A DNA stretch of 64,000 nt from Actinomycetota bacterium (GCA_030841035.1 JAVEDI010000003.1:1-64000); one strand, 5' to 3'; counted from the first letter of the stretch, positions 8,468 through 16,569 are shown. Made by a program: numbers and translations. Notes: generated by a model not told the origin, from the sequence alone.

Positions 8468-9274
8468 GTGTCCAACCACGCCCGGGCCCGCGACGAACGC
8501 GACGCCGGGCGGGCGGACGCGTTGACCGCTGTCGCGGCGCTGCCCGGTGTCGCGGAAGCGGTCGAGGAGGCTCGCGCCGCGATCGACACCCTGCGCGCGC
8601 ATCCGGTGCTGCGCCGGTCCGCCGAGAAGGTCAGCGCCGAGTCGAGCCTGCGAGCGGCCCGCGCGTCGGCGGCGCTGGACGGAGCCGACGTACCTCTCGA
8701 CGTCCTCCGGCGCACCGTCGCGGCGGCGGGCCGGTTCGCGGAGGCGGAGGCGCCGGTGCTCGAGGGTGCCCTGCGCGTCGCCGCCGAGGTCGGTGCGGTG
8801 CAGCAGACGTGGCAGCGCGCCCCGCTGCAGGTGCTCGCCCGGTTGCACAGCCTCGCCGCCGCCGGCCTCACCGACGCCGAGCACCTGGGCCGCCCGCGGC
8901 CCGAGGCCGCGGCGCGACTCGCCGGTGTGGCCGCGCTGCTGTCCAGGCCCAGCACGGCGCCCGCGCTCGTGGTCAGCGCGGTGGTGCACGGCGAGGTGCT
9001 CGCCACCGGCGCGTTCGAGGTGGCCGCGGGTGTCGTGGCGCGGGCCGCCGCGCGGCTGGTGACGGTGACCCGTGGCCTGGATCCGGCGGCGGTGTCGGTG
9101 CCGGAGGTCGGGATCGTGGAGCTGGGGGAGGCGGCGTACCAGCAGGCGCTCGCCGGGTACGCCGCAGGCGCCTCCGACGGTGTCGCGGCCTGGGTGCGGC
9201 ACTGCGCGGCGGCGACCGTGCTGGGCGCCCGTGAAGGCGTCGCGGTGTGCGAGGCGATCCGGCGCGGCGGGTGA
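8468..9274 (+). CDS. Fic N-terminal-like protein (often labelled oxidoreductase)
   Basis: Protein of 268 residues, Ala-rich and helical. The stretch SSLRAARASAALDGADVPL resembles the N-terminal region of Fic proteins (their inhibitory S/T-x-x-x-E/D-G type helix), but no HPFxxGNGR catalytic motif is present, so AMP-transferase activity is not expected. Orthologues lie near acs and the HAD-IB phosphatase in other actinobacteria, usually under the vague name oxidoreductase; I see no nucleotide-binding motif supporting that name. GTG at 8468 follows a TANNNT element, suggesting a leaderless mRNA. Function unknown. Confidence 0.75.
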   Translation: MSNHARARDERDAGRADALTAVAALPGVAEAVEEARAAIDTLRAHPVLRRSAEKVSAESSLRAARASAALDGADVPLDVLRRTVAAAGRFAEAEAPVLEGALRVAAEVGAVQQTWQRAPLQVLARLHSLAAAGLTDAEHLGRPRPEAAARLAGVAALLSRPSTAPALVVSAVVHGEVLATGAFEVAAGVVARAAARLVTVTRGLDPAAVSVPEVGIVELGEAAYQQALAGYAAGASDGVAAWVRHCAAATVLGAREGVAVCEAIRRGG

Positions 9275-9628
9275 CGAGCGTGCACCCGCGTGACGGCACA
9301 AGGCGAGCGGCGCCCCGCTCGCGGGACGCCGCTCCGGCACGTCAGGCCCGGGTTACCAGGCGTGCACCTTTGGCATCGTCGGTCCAGGACAAGCCTGGCC
9401 GAACGGCCCTGACATGGGCTGGTCGCCGCGTGGGTGCCCGGCTGCCGTGCACGGTCCGTGGCTCCCATCGGGCCCGCCCGGTGGGTGGGGCCGATGGGCT
9501 CCGCGGCCCATACCTGTTGTGTACGCCATCGGACGCGGACCTGGGAAGGTCTGGCGGTGCTTCTTTACCAAGTCACGGCGTGTCGCAGCCGACGTCGTAC
9601 GTCGACCGCGCGCGGCGGCGGTGCGGTG
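9275..9628. other. 354-bp intergenic region between convergent genes, with strong hairpins
   Basis: No convincing coding sequence is seen; short open frames here have no ribosome site or family features. A hairpin at 9464-9498 is striking: CCCATCGG pairs with CCGATGGG, extended by an inner GC stem with one bulge. Smaller hairpins are CCAGG-ACAAG-CCTGG and GGCC-GAAC-GGCC just upstream, and GAGCGGC/GCCGCTC right after the Fic-like gene. Some may act as bidirectional terminators. The density of structure also allows a small RNA, but no SRP, RNase P or tmRNA consensus is present. Confidence 0.5.
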
Positions 9629-10477
9629 TCACACACCGGTGCGGGTGCGCCACCGGGTGCTCCGGGTGCTCCGGGCTCGCCGGCGCGCGGCGAACCAGAC
9701 GAGGCCGGCGGTCGCGGCTCCCGCGCTGAGCGCCGCGGCGGCCAAGGCCGGTCGCGGCCGCAGTGACATGTTCGGGATGCGGTCGCGCAGCCGAACCGGC
9801 TTGGTGAAGACGAGGAGCGGCCACTGTCGCGTCGCCGCCTCACGACGCAGCGCCCGGTCGGGGTTGACCGCGTAGGGGTGCCCCACCGCTTCGAGCATCG
9901 GCAGGTCGGTCGCGGAGTCGCTGTAGGCATAGCTGCCGGACAGGTCGTAGCCCTCGGCGGCGGCGAGCGCGCGGATCGCCTCGGCCTTGGTCGGGCCGTA
10001 GGCGTAGAACTCGATCTCGCCCGAGTAGCGGCCCTCCGCGACGACCATCCGGGTCGCGACGACCCGGTCGGCGCCCAGCATCGCGCCGATCGGCTCGACG
10101 ACCTCGGCACCCGACGAGCTGACGATCACGACGTCCCGACCGGCCAGGTGGTGCTCCTCGATGAGGGTCGCGGCCTCGTCGTAGATGATCGGGTCGATCA
10201 GCTCGTGCAACGTCTCGGAGACGATGTCCTTGACCTGCTGCACGTCCCACCCGGTCGCCATCGACGACAGGTAGTGACGCATCCGCTCCATCTGGTCGTG
10301 GTCGGCACCGCCCACCAGGTAGACGAACTGGGCGTAGGCGCTGCGCAGCACCGTGCGGCGGTTGATCAGGCCGCCCTGGTAGAAGGAGCGGCTGAAGGCG
10401 AGCGTGCTCGACTTGGCGATGATCGTCTTGTCGAGGTCGAAGAAGGCGGCCGTGCGGGTGGGGCGGAGGTCGTCCAC
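9629..10477 (-). CDS. HAD-superfamily subfamily IB phosphatase, membrane-tailed
   Basis: SerB-like HAD-IB hydrolase of 282 residues. Motif I is FFDLDKTII near residue 15, motif II is VIVSSSGAEVV, the motif III Lys is in YGPTKAEAI, and motif IV is YSDSATDLPML. A hydrophobic segment close to the C-terminus (around PALAAAALSAGAATAGLVWF) followed by Arg residues suggests a membrane anchor. The GTG at 10477 begins directly after a TATGCT -10-like element, so the mRNA is probably leaderless. In Mycobacterium the orthologue (Rv3661) lies divergent from ssd with the 6C RNA between them, exactly as here. The substrate is unknown; a phosphomonoester is expected. Confidence 0.9.
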   Translation of the reverse strand: MDDLRPTRTAAFFDLDKTIIAKSSTLAFSRSFYQGGLINRRTVLRSAYAQFVYLVGGADHDQMERMRHYLSSMATGWDVQQVKDIVSETLHELIDPIIYDEAATLIEEHHLAGRDVVIVSSSGAEVVEPIGAMLGADRVVATRMVVAEGRYSGEIEFYAYGPTKAEAIRALAAAEGYDLSGSYAYSDSATDLPMLEAVGHPYAVNPDRALRREAATRQWPLLVFTKPVRLRDRIPNMSLRPRPALAAAALSAGAATAGLVWFAARRRARSTRSTRWRTRTGV

Positions 10478-10483
10478 GCACCG

Positions 10484-10489
10484 AGCATA
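10484..10489 (-). promoter_or_regulatory. Candidate -10 element of the HAD gene
   Basis: TATGCT on the minus strand, six bases before the GTG at 10477. There is no Shine-Dalgarno sequence, so a leaderless transcript is likely. Confidence 0.5.
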
Positions 10490-10599
10490 GGCAGCCGGCC
10501 TCCCGGCGCAGGCTGGGGTGACGGGCCGCGGCGGCAGCGACGTACGGCGCGGGGCAGACCTGCGCGGCGTTTCTTGCGTGGGGGCGGCGGCGGGTCCAT

Positions 10600-10680
10600 G
10601 CTGGCCGGGATCCGACCCCTCCCCCCGGGCCGGATCTCGGACGACCCCCGCCATCCCCCCCGGCGGGGGTCGTCTTGTCC
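10600..10680 (+). ncRNA. 6C RNA
   Basis: Two adjacent hairpins carry runs of at least six C in their loops, the defining feature of actinobacterial 6C RNA. Hairpin 1: a 10-bp stem, 10605-10614 with 10631-10640 (one G-U pair), loop with CCCCCC at 10621-10626. Hairpin 2: a 13-bp stem, 10640-10652 with 10662-10674, loop AT plus seven C; its 3' side leads into CTTGTCC, so it may double as a terminator. G10640 can belong to either stem. The position between a HAD-IB phosphatase and the Ssd-like gene is the same as in Mycobacterium, where 6C/B11 sits between Rv3660c and Rv3661. The 5' end is not determined; transcription may begin some bases upstream. In mycobacteria the C-rich loops base-pair with target mRNA leaders. 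Confidence 0.9.
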
Positions 10681-10831
10681 GCCGGGCCGGCCGCCGACGC
10701 GGTCTCGCGGCCGTCCACAGCCGCTGGCGCCCGTGGCGCTGTCCACAGATTGCCCTGGGCGGGCCGGCGGATCGCCTGCGTCGCGCACCGTTGGTGTCGT
10801 CCCCTGTACGACGCCGATGGTGGGAGGGCCC

Positions 10832-11965
10832 GTGAACGACGTCCCCTGGGCACCGCGCGCGGGCGGTGAGCCGCCTGCCGCGGGCGGCTGCGGTCTGGCG
10901 CCCGGGCGCCCGCTGCTGGTCACCGCCGACACCGCGCTGCTCGACGACCTGCTGCGGCTGTGCGGAGCGGCGGGGGTGGAGGCGCAGGTCGCGCACGACG
11001 CGGGCGCCGCGCGACGGGCCTGGACCGGGCCGCCGCTCGTGGTGGTCGGGGCGGACCTGGCCGGCCCGCTGCTGCGCGCCGGGGTCACCCGGCGCAGCGG
11101 AGTCGTGCTCGTGGGCAGCGACCCGGACGACGCAGGAGTGTGGGAGGTGGCGGCTGCGCTGGGCGCCGAGTCGGTCGTCTTCCTGCCCGACGCCGACCCC
11201 TGGCTGGCCGACCGGCTCGGCGAGGCCGCGGAGGGACCCACCTCCGGCGGGGTGACCGTGGCGGTGCTCGGCGGCCGTGGCGGCGCCGGCGCGACGGTGC
11301 TGGCCGCGGGGCTGGCCCGCGCGTCCGCGTCGTCCGGCTGCGCGACCATGCTCATCGACGGCGACCCGCTCGGCGGCGGCATCGACATGGTGCTGGGCCT
11401 CGAGGACGTACCCGGCCTGCGCTGGCCCGACCTGAGCCGCGCGGTCGGGCGGCTCAGTGCGACGGCGCTGCGCGATGCGCTGCCCCGCAGCGGGCAGCTC
11501 ACCGTGCTCTCGTGCGGGCGCGACGAGACGGCGGCCCTCCCGGTCGAGGCGGTCGGCTCCGTGCTGCGCGCGGCCCGTCAGCGCCACGATCTCGTGGTCG
11601 TCGACCTGCCCCGCCGGCTCGACGGCGTCACCGACGCCGTGCTGGCGGTCGCCACCCGCACCTTCCTGGTGGTGCCTGCGGAGGTTCGCGCGACCGCAGC
11701 CGCCGCGCGGGTGGCGTCGGCAGTGGCCGCGCACCCGGTCGACCTGCAGGTCGTCGTGCGCGGGCCGGCCCCGTCGGGGCTGACCGGGGCGCTGGTCGCC
11801 GGCTCCCTGGGCCTGCCGTTGGCGGGCTGGCTGGACTCCGACGCCGAGGTGGTGCGCGCGCTCGAGCACGGGCGAGCGCCCGACGCGGCCGGCCGCACGC
11901 CGCTGGCCACCCTGTGCCGGGCGCTGCTCGCGGGCGTCCGCGACGCGCGGCAGCCGGCGGCGTGA
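10832..11965 (+). CDS. ssd: CpaE/Ssd-like pilus-assembly ATPase, deviant Walker A
   Basis: Protein of about 377 residues with an N-terminal receiver-like domain (GRPLLVTADTALLDDLLRLC onward) and a C-terminal MinD/ParA-type ATPase domain. The P-loop reads GGRGGAGATV (about residue 147), where the usual KGGVGKT lysines are absent, so ATP hydrolysis is doubtful; other features (LIDGDPLGGGID, VVVDLPRR) remain. The family is the actinobacterial helicase/secretion-neighbourhood CpaE-like group, to which mycobacterial septum-site protein Ssd (Rv3660c) belongs. GTG at 10832 follows GGAGGG; an ATG at 10817 is the alternative. It overlaps the secretion ATPase gene by 4 bp, so it probably helps locate Tad assembly. 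Confidence 0.85.
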   Translation: MNDVPWAPRAGGEPPAAGGCGLAPGRPLLVTADTALLDDLLRLCGAAGVEAQVAHDAGAARRAWTGPPLVVVGADLAGPLLRAGVTRRSGVVLVGSDPDDAGVWEVAAALGAESVVFLPDADPWLADRLGEAAEGPTSGGVTVAVLGGRGGAGATVLAAGLARASASSGCATMLIDGDPLGGGIDMVLGLEDVPGLRWPDLSRAVGRLSATALRDALPRSGQLTVLSCGRDETAALPVEAVGSVLRAARQRHDLVVVDLPRRLDGVTDAVLAVATRTFLVVPAEVRATAAAARVASAVAAHPVDLQVVVRGPAPSGLTGALVAGSLGLPLAGWLDSDAEVVRALEHGRAPDAAGRTPLATLCRALLAGVRDARQPAA

Positions 11966-13125
11966 CCGCCGACCTCGAGGCGCTGGTCGACCGCGTCTCC
12001 ACCCGCCTGGTCCGCGAGGACGCTGCCCCGAGCGGGGCGTCGGTCGTCGCCGCGCTGCGAGCCGAGGGTGCGGTGCTCGGTGACCGGGCCGTGCTCGACC
12101 TCGTGGGGGCGGTGACGCGTGAGCTGTCCGGCGCCGGGCCGCTCGCACCGTTGCTCGCCGAGCCGGGCGTGAGTGACGTGCTCGTCAACGCACCCGACGA
12201 GGTGTGGGTCGACCGGGGTGCCGGGCTGGTGCGCGCGTCGGCCCGGTTCACCGACGAGGCCTCGGTACGGCGACTGGCCCAGCGGTTGGCTGCCTCTGCC
12301 GGGCGCCGCCTCGACACGGGGCAGCCCACGGTCGACGCCAGGCTGCCCGGCGGTGTGCGCCTGCACGCGGTGCTGCCGCCGGTCTCTCCCCGTGGCACCC
12401 TCATCAGCCTGCGCGTCGCCGCCCGACGCGTGTTCAGCCTCGGCGACCTGGTGGCCGCCGGGTCGGTCGTGCCCGAGCTCGCGGGCGCGCTGCAGGAGCT
12501 CGTGCACTCGCGGCGCGCGTTCCTGGTCACCGGGGGCACCGGCACCGGCAAGACGACGGTCCTCACGACGCTGCTCTCGCTCGTCGCCGCGCAGGAACGC
12601 ATCGTGCTGGTCGAGGACTCCGGGGAGCTGCAGCCCGAGCACCCCCATGTGGTGCGCCTGGAGGCGAGAGCGGCCAACGTCGAGGGCGCCGGACGCGTCG
12701 ACCTGCGTGACCTCGTGCGACAGGCCCTGCGGATGCGGCCCGACCGGCTGGTCGTCGGGGAGGTGCGCGGCGGCGAGGTGGTCGAGCTGCTGGCCGCGCT
12801 CAACACCGGCCATGAGGGCGGTTGTGGCACCGTGCACGCCAACGCGCCCGAGGCGCTGCCGGCTCGGCTCGAGGCGCTGGGTGTGGCGGCGGGGCTCAGC
12901 CGGGACGCGGTGCACAGCCAGCTGGCGGCCGCCGTGCAGGCGGTCGTGCACGTCGCGCGTGGCCGCGACGGGCTGCGCCGGGTCGTGACGCTCGCGGCGC
13001 TGGAGCGCGAGGACACCGGATGGGTGCGCGTGCTGCCGGCGCTGTCCGTGGTGGCCTCGCGGCTGCACGTCGGACCCGGACTCGATCTGCTGCGTCGCCA
13101 GGTGCCCTCGGGGCACCCGCGATGA
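11962..13125 (+). CDS. tadA: TadA/CpaF-type secretion ATPase
   Basis: Type II/IV secretion ATPase of 387 residues that would power assembly of a Flp/Tad pilus or secretion at the cytoplasmic membrane. Walker A is GGTGTGKTT (about residue 191), the Walker B/Asp box includes VVGEVRGGE, and the His box lies in GGCGTVHANAPEALPARL. The N-terminal region with GPLAPLLAEPGVSDVLVN is typical of CpaF proteins. The GTG start overlaps the ssd stop (GTGA) and the stop overlaps tadB (ATGA), so ssd-tadA-tadB is a coupled operon. Confidence 0.94.
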   Translation: MTADLEALVDRVSTRLVREDAAPSGASVVAALRAEGAVLGDRAVLDLVGAVTRELSGAGPLAPLLAEPGVSDVLVNAPDEVWVDRGAGLVRASARFTDEASVRRLAQRLAASAGRRLDTGQPTVDARLPGGVRLHAVLPPVSPRGTLISLRVAARRVFSLGDLVAAGSVVPELAGALQELVHSRRAFLVTGGTGTGKTTVLTTLLSLVAAQERIVLVEDSGELQPEHPHVVRLEARAANVEGAGRVDLRDLVRQALRMRPDRLVVGEVRGGEVVELLAALNTGHEGGCGTVHANAPEALPARLEALGVAAGLSRDAVHSQLAAAVQAVVHVARGRDGLRRVVTLAALEREDTGWVRVLPALSVVASRLHVGPGLDLLRRQVPSGHPR

Positions 13126-13835
13126 GCACGGCCGCCTCCTGGTGCGCTGCGCTGTGCGCTGCCCTGGCCTACCAGCTCGGGTGGGCCGCTCGCCCGCACC
13201 CGGGCCTGGCGCGGCTGTCCAGCCGGCCGCGCACCACCGACCGGTCGAGGGTGGTCGCGCGGCTGCTGGCCGGGGGCCTGGGGTCCCTGGCCGGCCGGCG
13301 GAGCGCCGCGCGACGACGTACGGCGCTGGTGGCGCTCGCCGACGGGCTGGCGGCGGAGCTGCGGGCGGGCGCGGCGCCCCGTCCGGCTCTCGAGGCCGCC
13401 GCCCGGGCCTGCCCGCTTCTGCCGGAGGTCGCCGCCGCGGCACGTTCGCCGGCGGGGGACGTGGCGGGTGCCCTGTCCGGCGTCGGCCGGCTGCCCGGTG
13501 GGGAGGCAGGTGGCGACCTGGCCGTCCTGTGGACGGTCTGTGAAGCCGCCGGCGCGGGGCTGGCCGGCCCGGCGGCCCGGCTCGCCGCGGGGCTGCGCGA
13601 CGAGGAGCAGGTGCGCCGGGAGGTGCGTGCGCAGCTGGCCGGCCCCCGGGCGACCGCCTGGCTGCTCGCGGGGCTGCCGGCGTTCGGGCTGCTGATGGGC
13701 GCCGCCCTGGGCGCCGCGCCGTGGCGGCTGCTCGTCGGGCCCACCGCTGTGGTGCTGGTGGTGCCGGGGCTGGCGCTCGAGGCCGCCGGCCTGCTGTGGA
13801 GCCGGCAGCTGACCCGTCGCGCCGAGCGGGGCTGA
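13122..13835 (+). CDS. tadB: TadB-like inner-membrane platform protein
   Basis: Protein of 237 residues with an N-terminal hydrophobic segment, a cytoplasmic helical region (ALADGLAAELRAGAAPRPALEAAARA) and two C-terminal membrane segments (ATAWLLAGLPAFGLLMGAAL and a second around 200-225), the layout of the T2SF/TadB family. The ATG overlaps the tadA stop by 4 bp. The family forms the membrane platform with TadC and is driven by the TadA ATPase. The protein is short compared with proteobacterial TadB (about 300 residues), as usual in actinobacteria. Confidence 0.85.
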   Translation: MSTAASWCAALCAALAYQLGWAARPHPGLARLSSRPRTTDRSRVVARLLAGGLGSLAGRRSAARRRTALVALADGLAAELRAGAAPRPALEAAARACPLLPEVAAAARSPAGDVAGALSGVGRLPGGEAGGDLAVLWTVCEAAGAGLAGPAARLAAGLRDEEQVRREVRAQLAGPRATAWLLAGLPAFGLLMGAALGAAPWRLLVGPTAVVLVVPGLALEAAGLLWSRQLTRRAERG

Positions 13836-13842
13836 GCCGGCG

Positions 13843-14679
13843 ATGAGCTGGGCGGCGCTCGGTGCCGGGTTGGCGGGAGGGGCCGCCTACCTGTGCCGGG
13901 GCGAGTCGCAGGTGGGTCGCCGCAGGATCGCCACGCTCACCGGCGCGGTCGCCGGTCGTAGCTCGGTGCCCGAGCGGCCGCGGGCCATGGTGGAGCACAG
14001 GTGGGCGGAGGGCCGGGCCCGCGGGCCGGCCCTGGTGGCGGTCGCGGTCGCCGGGCTGCTGGTGCTGCTGCGGGTCGCGGGAGCCGGGGGGCTGGTGGTG
14101 GCCTCACCGGGCGTCGCCGTGCTCCTGGCGCCGCTGGCGCGGTCCCGGGCTGCGGCGCGGGAGGAGCGCCGCCGCTGCGAGGCAGCGCTGCCCAGGGCCG
14201 CCGACCTGGTGGCGGCCTGCCTCGCGGTGGGCGCGGCTCCCGCCGACGCCCTGGAGACGGTGAGCCGGGCGGTCGGGGGGCCGCTGCAAGCCCGGCTCGC
14301 GCCGGTGGTCGCCGCGATGCGGCTGGGTGCCGATCCGGTCGCTGCCTACCTCCGGACGCGGCCGGGCGGGCGACGCGGCGACAGCCCGCGCGGGGTCCTT
14401 GCTCGCGCCGCTCGGCCCGGGGGCGAGGACATGGTCGAGGCGCTGGTCCGCTCGGTCGCCCGCGCCGTGCACAGCGGGGCCCGGCTGGCCGACGCCGCCA
14501 CGCTGGTCGCCGACGAGGCTCGGCAGCGTCGTCGGTGGGCGGCCGAGGCGGCGGCCCGCCGGGCCGGCGTGCTCGCGGTCGGACCGCTGGTCCTGTGCTA
14601 CCTGCCTGCCTTCCTGCTGCTCGGGGTGGTGCCGATCGTCCTGGCCGTCGCCGGCCAGGCGCTCGGTGGTCTTCGCTGA
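13843..14679 (+). CDS. tadC: TadC-like inner-membrane platform protein
   Basis: Protein of 278 residues and second T2SF-type platform component. Membrane segments lie near residues 60-100, then a long cytoplasmic helical domain (ALPRAADLVAACLAVGAAPADALETV, a T2SF signature region), and a final hydrophobic pair (VGPLVLCYLPAFLLLGVVPIVLAVAGQAL). It begins 7 bp after tadB. The next 158 bp before the prepilin gene contain two copies of a GTCCACAG string but no gene. Confidence 0.85.
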   Translation: MSWAALGAGLAGGAAYLCRGESQVGRRRIATLTGAVAGRSSVPERPRAMVEHRWAEGRARGPALVAVAVAGLLVLLRVAGAGGLVVASPGVAVLLAPLARSRAAAREERRRCEAALPRAADLVAACLAVGAAPADALETVSRAVGGPLQARLAPVVAAMRLGADPVAAYLRTRPGGRRGDSPRGVLARAARPGGEDMVEALVRSVARAVHSGARLADAATLVADEARQRRRWAAEAAARRAGVLAVGPLVLCYLPAFLLLGVVPIVLAVAGQALGGLR

Positions 14680-14837
14680 CGGTGTCCCGTCCACAGGTCG
14701 AGGACGGCTCGGCGCCGTCCACAGATCCGGCCGCCCCCGCCGCGGCGCCGGCCTCGCGCCGGAGGCTGGTCGGGCGAGGGCAGGCGTGCGCTCGCCCGCA
14801 CCGGTCGGAGCGCCGGGAGAGACGGAGGGTGGGTCTG

Positions 14838-15083
14838 ATGCCGGGAGCAGCGATGCAGCCGGGGCACGGCGGCGCCGGGCAGCCGCGGTCCGGCCGGGTG
14901 AGGTCCGGCCGGGTGATGGCCGGCCGGGTGATGGCCGAGGCGGGGATGACCACGGCGGAGTACGCCGTCGGCACGGTGGCGGCCTGCGGGTTCGCGGGTG
15001 TCCTGTACAAGCTGCTGACCAGCGACGCGGTGGTGTCGATGCTCACCGGCATCGTCAGGCGCGCCCTCACGATCGGCTTCTGA
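14838..15083 (+). CDS. Flp-like prepilin (DUF4244 type)
   Basis: Small protein of 81 residues, the presumed structural pilin of the Tad locus. A basic N-terminal leader ends in ...AEAG followed by MTTAEYAVGTVAACGF; the Gly, the Glu at +5 and Tyr at +6 form a Flp/type IV prepilin peptidase site. One hydrophobic helix follows, then KLLTSDAVVSMLTGIVRRALTIGF. ATG at 14838 has a GGAGG site nine bases upstream. The leader contains three tandem 15-bp repeats. No prepilin peptidase gene is present in this window, so processing must rely on one elsewhere. Confidence 0.8.
   Translation: MPGAAMQPGHGGAGQPRSGRVRSGRVMAGRVMAEAGMTTAEYAVGTVAACGFAGVLYKLLTSDAVVSMLTGIVRRALTIGF
14889..14933 (+). repeat. Three tandem 15-bp repeats in the prepilin leader
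   Basis: Units at 14889-14903, 14904-14918 and 14919-14933 all contain CCGGCCGGGTGA and encode SGRVR, SGRVM and AGRVM in frame. The repeat sits in the cleaved leader, so changes in copy number would alter leader length without changing mature pilin. Confidence 0.8.
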
Positions 15084-15086
15084 GCC

Positions 15087-15506
15087 GTGCGTGAGCCGGC
15101 CCGCCGGGCGGCGCCGCCCGCTCCTGTCGCCCGGAGCGCTCAGGCAGCGACGTCGCAGCGGGGCAGCGTCACCGCCGAGACGGCCGTCGCCCTGCCGGCA
15201 CTGGTCGTGGTGCTGGCGCTGGCCCTGTGGGCGGTCGGGACCGTCGACGCCCAGCTCCGGTGCGTCGACGCCGCTCGGCTGGCGGCTCGGGCCCTGGCCC
15301 GCGGCGACCCGCGGGCCGCGGCGGTCGCGGCCGCCGAGCAGGCCGCGCCCCCCGGGGCAGGGATCTCCGTGACGCAGTCCGGGCAGCTCGTGACCGTCGT
15401 GGTCTCCCTCCGGGTGGCGATGACCGGCGCGTGGACCGGCTCACCCGGGCTGCAGGTGCAGGGACGGGCGTCCGCCGACGCCGAGGACGCCGAGCCGCAA
15501 CCGTGA
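15087..15506 (+). CDS. tadE: TadE-like pseudopilin
   Basis: Protein of 139 residues. After a basic, Ala/Pro-rich N-terminus comes RGSVTAETAVALPALVVVLALALW, a TadE-type motif with a Glu inside the start of a single membrane helix (prepilin-like). The remainder is extracytoplasmic and includes a Cys in QLRCVDAARLAARALARG. It begins 3 bp after the prepilin stop and overlaps the next gene by 4 bp. TadE proteins are minor pilins needed for Flp pilus assembly. Confidence 0.85.
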   Translation: MREPARRAAPPAPVARSAQAATSQRGSVTAETAVALPALVVVLALALWAVGTVDAQLRCVDAARLAARALARGDPRAAAVAAAEQAAPPGAGISVTQSGQLVTVVVSLRVAMTGAWTGSPGLQVQGRASADAEDAEPQP

Positions 15507-15922
15507 CGGCTCTCCCCGCGACCGCGACCGCGACGGCGCCCACCGCGACGGGGCCCGGGGTCCGCGGCCACCGGCTGCCGGCCGACGCGGGCAGCGCGAC
15601 GATCTGGGTGCTGTGCTGCTGCCTGCTCGTGTGGTCGGCAGGACTGGCGGGCTTGACCCGCGGTGCGGCGGTGGTGGCCCGGCACCGCGCCGAGTCGGCG
15701 GCCGACCTGGCCGCTCTGGCTGGCGCGCGGGTCCAACTCGCGGCGACGGGGCCGCCTTGCGCCCGGGTGGCCGAGGTCGCCGCCCGCAACGGGGCCCGGT
15801 TGGTGGCCTGTGCCGCGCGGGGCGACGGGTCGCTGTCCGTCGTCCTCGAGGTGCCGGGACCGTCCTGGGGGCGCCTGAGGCTGCCACCGGCGCGGGCACG
15901 CGCCCGGGCCGGTGGCAGGTGA
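15503..15922 (+). CDS. TadE-like protein of the helicase/secretion neighbourhood
   Basis: Protein of 139 residues overlapping tadE by 4 bp (GTGA). It has one membrane helix (SATIWVLCCCLLVWSAGLAGLTRG, with three consecutive Cys) followed by VVARHRAESAADLAALAGA, the TadG/Rv3654c-type segment, and a small extracytoplasmic part with two more Cys. This matches the TadE-like family found beside the DECH helicase in actinobacteria. It closes the seven-gene plus-strand Tad operon. Confidence 0.82.
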   Translation: MTALPATATATAPTATGPGVRGHRLPADAGSATIWVLCCCLLVWSAGLAGLTRGAAVVARHRAESAADLAALAGARVQLAATGPPCARVAEVAARNGARLVACAARGDGSLSVVLEVPGPSWGRLRLPPARARARAGGR

Positions 15923-15965
15923 TCCGTCGTCGAGGATGCCGTCGCCGACGGACGAGGTCGGTCGG

Positions 15966-16523
15966 TCAGGCCGGGTGCTCGGTGTCTCGGCCCCGGAGGG
16001 TCGTCGTCTCGGGCGACCGCAGGTCGGTGTTCGCGCGGGCGTGGCTGCCACCGGGAGCCTCGGGGCCGTCGCTCTCGCGGACGGGCGGTGTGGTCCGGGT
16101 GCCGCCGTCGCGCGGCGTCGCGCCGTCCGAGAGGCCGGGACCGCCGTTGTCGACCGTCGCAGGGTCGACCGTCCCCGTGTCGTTGTCGAGCTGGTTGTGA
16201 CCCAGCTGCTGGGCCAGGCGCTCGTTCTCGGCGCGCAGGTTGGTGCGCTCCTCCTCCAGCTGCTTGACCGACTCACGCTGACGGCGCCGGGCCTCCTTGC
16301 GCTCGGTGCGCTTCTTGCGGGCCCGGCCCATGGAGGCCGTGAGCAGCCAGACGCCGACCAGGAACACCAGCATCGTCCCCGCGCCGCTGAAGAAGACGCC
16401 GGCCACCGTGGTGTCGACCGTCGCGCCCAGCAGCTCGACCGAAGCCGCCTCCCGGCCGTCGTACACGGCACCGACGGTGAGCGCCGCGGCGCCGAGGATC
16501 AGAACAAGTCCGAGAACCAGCAT
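15966..16523 (-). CDS. Small membrane protein with basic linker and coiled coil
   Basis: Protein of 185 residues, not assigned to a named family. Two membrane segments (residues about 1-22 and 38-62) are followed by a very basic linker (RARKKRTERKEARRRQR), a coiled coil (KQLEEERTNLRAENERLAQQ) and an acidic/Pro-rich low-complexity tail to the end. This resembles actinobacterial LapA-like or YtxH-like membrane-anchored coiled-coil proteins. ATG at 16523 has a GGGAG site. It lies 46 bp downstream of the helicase gene and converges with the Tad operon. Confidence 0.75.
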   Translation of the reverse strand: MLVLGLVLILGAAALTVGAVYDGREAASVELLGATVDTTVAGVFFSGAGTMLVFLVGVWLLTASMGRARKKRTERKEARRRQRESVKQLEEERTNLRAENERLAQQLGHNQLDNDTGTVDPATVDNGGPGLSDGATPRDGGTRTTPPVRESDGPEAPGGSHARANTDLRSPETTTLRGRDTEHPA

Positions 16524-16569
16524 GGTGTTCTCCCTTCGCGATGTCCCTCCTCCCCCGTCCCGCGCCCAG

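Noticed and set aside
9353-9571. Possible SRP RNA, RNase P RNA or tmRNA
   Set aside because: The conserved core sequences of these RNAs (for example GGAAGCAGC of SRP RNA) are absent; only hairpins are visible.
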